Below are positions 5,901 through 7,310 of a DNA stretch of 7,310 bases, in pieces. How positions within the stretch are numbered: position 1 is the stretch's first letter; the number at the start of each line of letters is the position of its first letter. Made by a program: the position numbers and the translations under genes. The notes beneath the pieces were generated by a model. It saw only the letters and a program-made list of their open reading frames with translations. It searched no databases and had not been told where the DNA came from. This DNA comes from Bacillota bacterium (lineage in GTDB: Bacteria; Bacillota; Dethiobacteria; Dethiobacterales; Dethiobacteraceae): the NCBI GenBank assembly GCA_012841735.1, contig DUUE01000398.1:1-7310 (forward strand), given 5' to 3'.

Positions 5901-6737
5901 GTGGAATTAAATTTTTCCAGTATTATCTGGCTGTTGTTTTTGTTTTCACTTTTGCTGCCGTCTATCCGGCAAAGCAGGCTGGTTATGACACGCATCCGCC
6001 TGATACGCAACCTGGAAGAGAAAAGGGGTTCCCGTGTCATTACCCTGGTGCACCGCCAGGAATCCATTTCCTTCCTGGGCATCCCCCTCAGCCGTTATAT
6101 TAATATTGAAGATTCAGAGCAGGTTCTGCGGGCTATCCGCATGACGCCGCGCGAGATGCCCATTGATATAATACTGCATACACCGGGAGGACTGGTGCTG
6201 GCATCCGAGCAAATTGCTTATGCCCTCAAAAACCACCCGGCTAAAGTCACAGTTTTTGTGCCGCACTATGCCATGTCCGGCGGCACACTGATTGCCTTGG
6301 CTGCCGATGAGATTGTCATGGATGCCAACGCGGTGCTGGGCCCGGTAGACCCACAGGTAGGGCAGTTTCCTGCCGTGTCTGTTCTGCGGGCAGTGGCAAA
6401 AAAAGACCCCAACAAAGTGGATGATGAAACGCTGATCCTGGCCGATGTGGCGGAGAAAGCCATCAGGCAGGTTAAAAATACCGTAGTTTCCATTTTACAG
6501 GACCGTCTGGGCGGGGAGAAGGCGGAAGAAATTGCCGCCATGCTCACTGAAGGGCAGTGGACACATGATTACCCGCTGACATGTGACAGACTGGCGGAAA
6601 TGGGCCTGCCGGCCTGCGGAGCGTTGCCGCGGGAAATTTACGCCCTGATGGACCAGTTCCCGCAGCCCATGAGGACACGGCCTTCCGTGGAATTTATACC
6701 TGTCCCGTACGGTGACAAGCAGAAAAGGTCTGCCTGA
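5901..6737 (+). CDS. Membrane-anchored SDH/SppA-type serine protease (ClpP fold)
   Basis: The 278-residue product starts at GTG 5901, 7 nt after AAGGAGAG. Residues about 5-21 (FSSIIWLLFLFSLLLPS) form one hydrophobic N-terminal anchor, followed by basic residues that would keep the domain cytoplasmic. The rest is a crotonase/ClpP-like fold of the SDH (serine dehydrogenase proteinase) group related to SppA. It has DIILHTPGGLV (89-99) as the probable oxyanion loop, YAMSGGT with probable nucleophile Ser126, DANAVLGPVDPQ (141-152), and GQWTHDYPLT (218-227), whose His222 may take part in catalysis (inference). The family is assigned to membrane-associated proteolysis, and substrates are unknown. 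A terminator directly after the stop ends the two-gene unit with the MBL hydrolase. Confidence 0.88.
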   Translation: MELNFSSIIWLLFLFSLLLPSIRQSRLVMTRIRLIRNLEEKRGSRVITLVHRQESISFLGIPLSRYINIEDSEQVLRAIRMTPREMPIDIILHTPGGLVLASEQIAYALKNHPAKVTVFVPHYAMSGGTLIALAADEIVMDANAVLGPVDPQVGQFPAVSVLRAVAKKDPNKVDDETLILADVAEKAIRQVKNTVVSILQDRLGGEKAEEIAAMLTEGQWTHDYPLTCDRLAEMGLPACGALPREIYALMDQFPQPMRTRPSVEFIPVPYGDKQKRSA

Positions 6738-6740
6738 GAT

Positions 6741-6777
6741 AAAAAGCTGCCTGCAACAGTTTGCGGGCAGCTTTTTT
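6741..6777 (+). terminator. Rho-independent terminator after the SDH/SppA-type gene
   Basis: AAAAAGCTGCCTGCAA pairs with TTGCGGGCAGCTTTTTT around the loop CAGT, with one G-T pair, and ends in six T. It begins 3 nt after the TGA stop. The A-run on the 5' side means it could also stop minus-strand transcription from the convergent gene at 6795. Confidence 0.93.
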
Positions 6778-6794
6778 CAGTCATGTTTCTCAAA

Positions 6795-7310
6795 CTATAA
6801 ATTGTCACTGCCGGCAGGTTTCAGCAGCTGCAGCAGTTTGTCCACAGTATCCTGCGGTGTGGCCGCGGGAAGCAAAAACTGCCTGTCCTGGTGGTAAAGA
6901 AGCAGAGTGGAAGCATCCTCCGGCGGTACGTCACCGGCGACTACTGTTGTACCGCGCGCGGCGGCTTCATTTAGGCCGGGCATTTCAGGAAAGGCCAGCA
7001 AGGCTTGAAGCTGCGGGTGCCTGCGCCTGATGGACAGCAATGTTTCTGCCAACTCCGCAGGTTTTCCCCAGGCTGTTTCCGGGAGGGGCACTTCTTGTGC
7101 GGCTGCTGCCGGCAGGTTAAGAGCGGCTACATCGGCGGGGGTTTCCGCTTCCTCTCTGCAGTAAAGGAGTATAAACCGGGCGTTTGCAGGCAGTTCAACC
7201 GGCACATTACTTTGTCTCAGCATGTCAGCCGCCGCAGAGAGAGCCCTGGGAATACGCACACTTTCCGCATCATACCAGAGTTCGGCCATGGGGTTGGTGG
7301 GGCCGTAGCC
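6795..7310 (-). CDS. Unrecognised protein, C-terminal part (runs off the window)
   Basis: The frame is open from the right edge to TAG at 6795-6797, giving at least 171 residues. An ATG at 7289 exists, but the preceding sequence (GGCCCCACCAACCCC) has no ribosome binding site and the frame continues as GYGPTNP. The gene therefore most likely starts beyond the window. The visible part begins GYGPTNPMAELWYDAESVRIP and is alanine/leucine-rich. Alternating strands and helices, with FILLYCREE and LLAFPEMPGLNEAAARGTTVVAGD, suggest an alpha/beta Rossmann-like domain. No catalytic motif or family is recognised. It converges on the terminator at 6741-6777. Codon use is GC-rich, like the other right-hand genes. 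Confidence 0.75.
   Translation of the reverse strand, partial: GYGPTNPMAELWYDAESVRIPRALSAAADMLRQSNVPVELPANARFILLYCREEAETPADVAALNLPAAAAQEVPLPETAWGKPAELAETLLSIRRRHPQLQALLAFPEMPGLNEAAARGTTVVAGDVPPEDASTLLLYHQDRQFLLPAATPQDTVDKLLQLLKPAGSDNL

Noticed and set aside
5215..6082. Long minus-strand frames opposite the MBL and protease genes
   Set aside because: They are antisense shadows of strongly recognised genes in GC-rich sequence and have no start signals.
1..7310. CRISPR array, tRNA, rRNA, transposase or integrase
   Set aside because: I saw no regularly spaced repeats, cloverleaf-like sequence or recombinase motifs on either strand.

Overview
The window looks like a sporulating, anaerobic Firmicutes (Clostridia-type) genome. 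The signs are strong AGGAGG-type ribosome binding sites, frequent GTG starts, rho-independent terminators, a YhfI-like metallo-hydrolase and a membrane-anchored SDH/SppA-type protease. A gene that appears to need selenocysteine implies that the organism makes Sec. No taxonomic marker is present, so this placement is an inference.

Region 1 (about 1-3475) is AT-rich. It opens with the possible tail of an upstream + strand gene and a strong terminator, then a perfect 16-bp inverted repeat. Two + strand genes follow. The first is a two-domain UGSC-family protein, which a naive reading splits in two at TGA 524-526. The TGA is followed in frame by Gly-Ser-Cys codons and, 11 nt later, by a perfect 8-bp hairpin, so it is best read as a selenocysteine codon in one 560-residue selenoprotein (227-1909). 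The second gene overlaps it out of frame by 58 nt. It encodes a malonate decarboxylase alpha-subunit (MdcA) type acyl/CoA transferase that lacks about the first 50 residues of the family. No mdcB/C/D/E/G/H neighbours are present. A composite hairpin ends the unit.

Region 2 (3476-4935, minus strand) is GC-richer. It is a compact operon of a 56-residue protein, an ATP-grasp enzyme of unknown substrate (4-nt overlap) and a 60-residue helical protein. It converges with the MdcA gene on the hairpin at 3392-3434.

Region 3 (5095-6780, plus strand) is divergent from region 2. It holds a YhfI-type MBL-fold hydrolase and an SDH/SppA-type membrane-anchored serine protease, ended by a strong terminator. 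The 159-bp divergent spacer carries four copies of GGCAAA/TTTGCC. Region 4 (6795-7310, minus strand) is the C-terminal part of an unrecognised protein that runs off the window.

The most interesting content is the selenoprotein-plus-orphan-MdcA unit. Its chemistry is not known to me, and its gene junction looks rearranged. Base composition and codon choice differ sharply from the genes to its right, which suggests horizontal acquisition.
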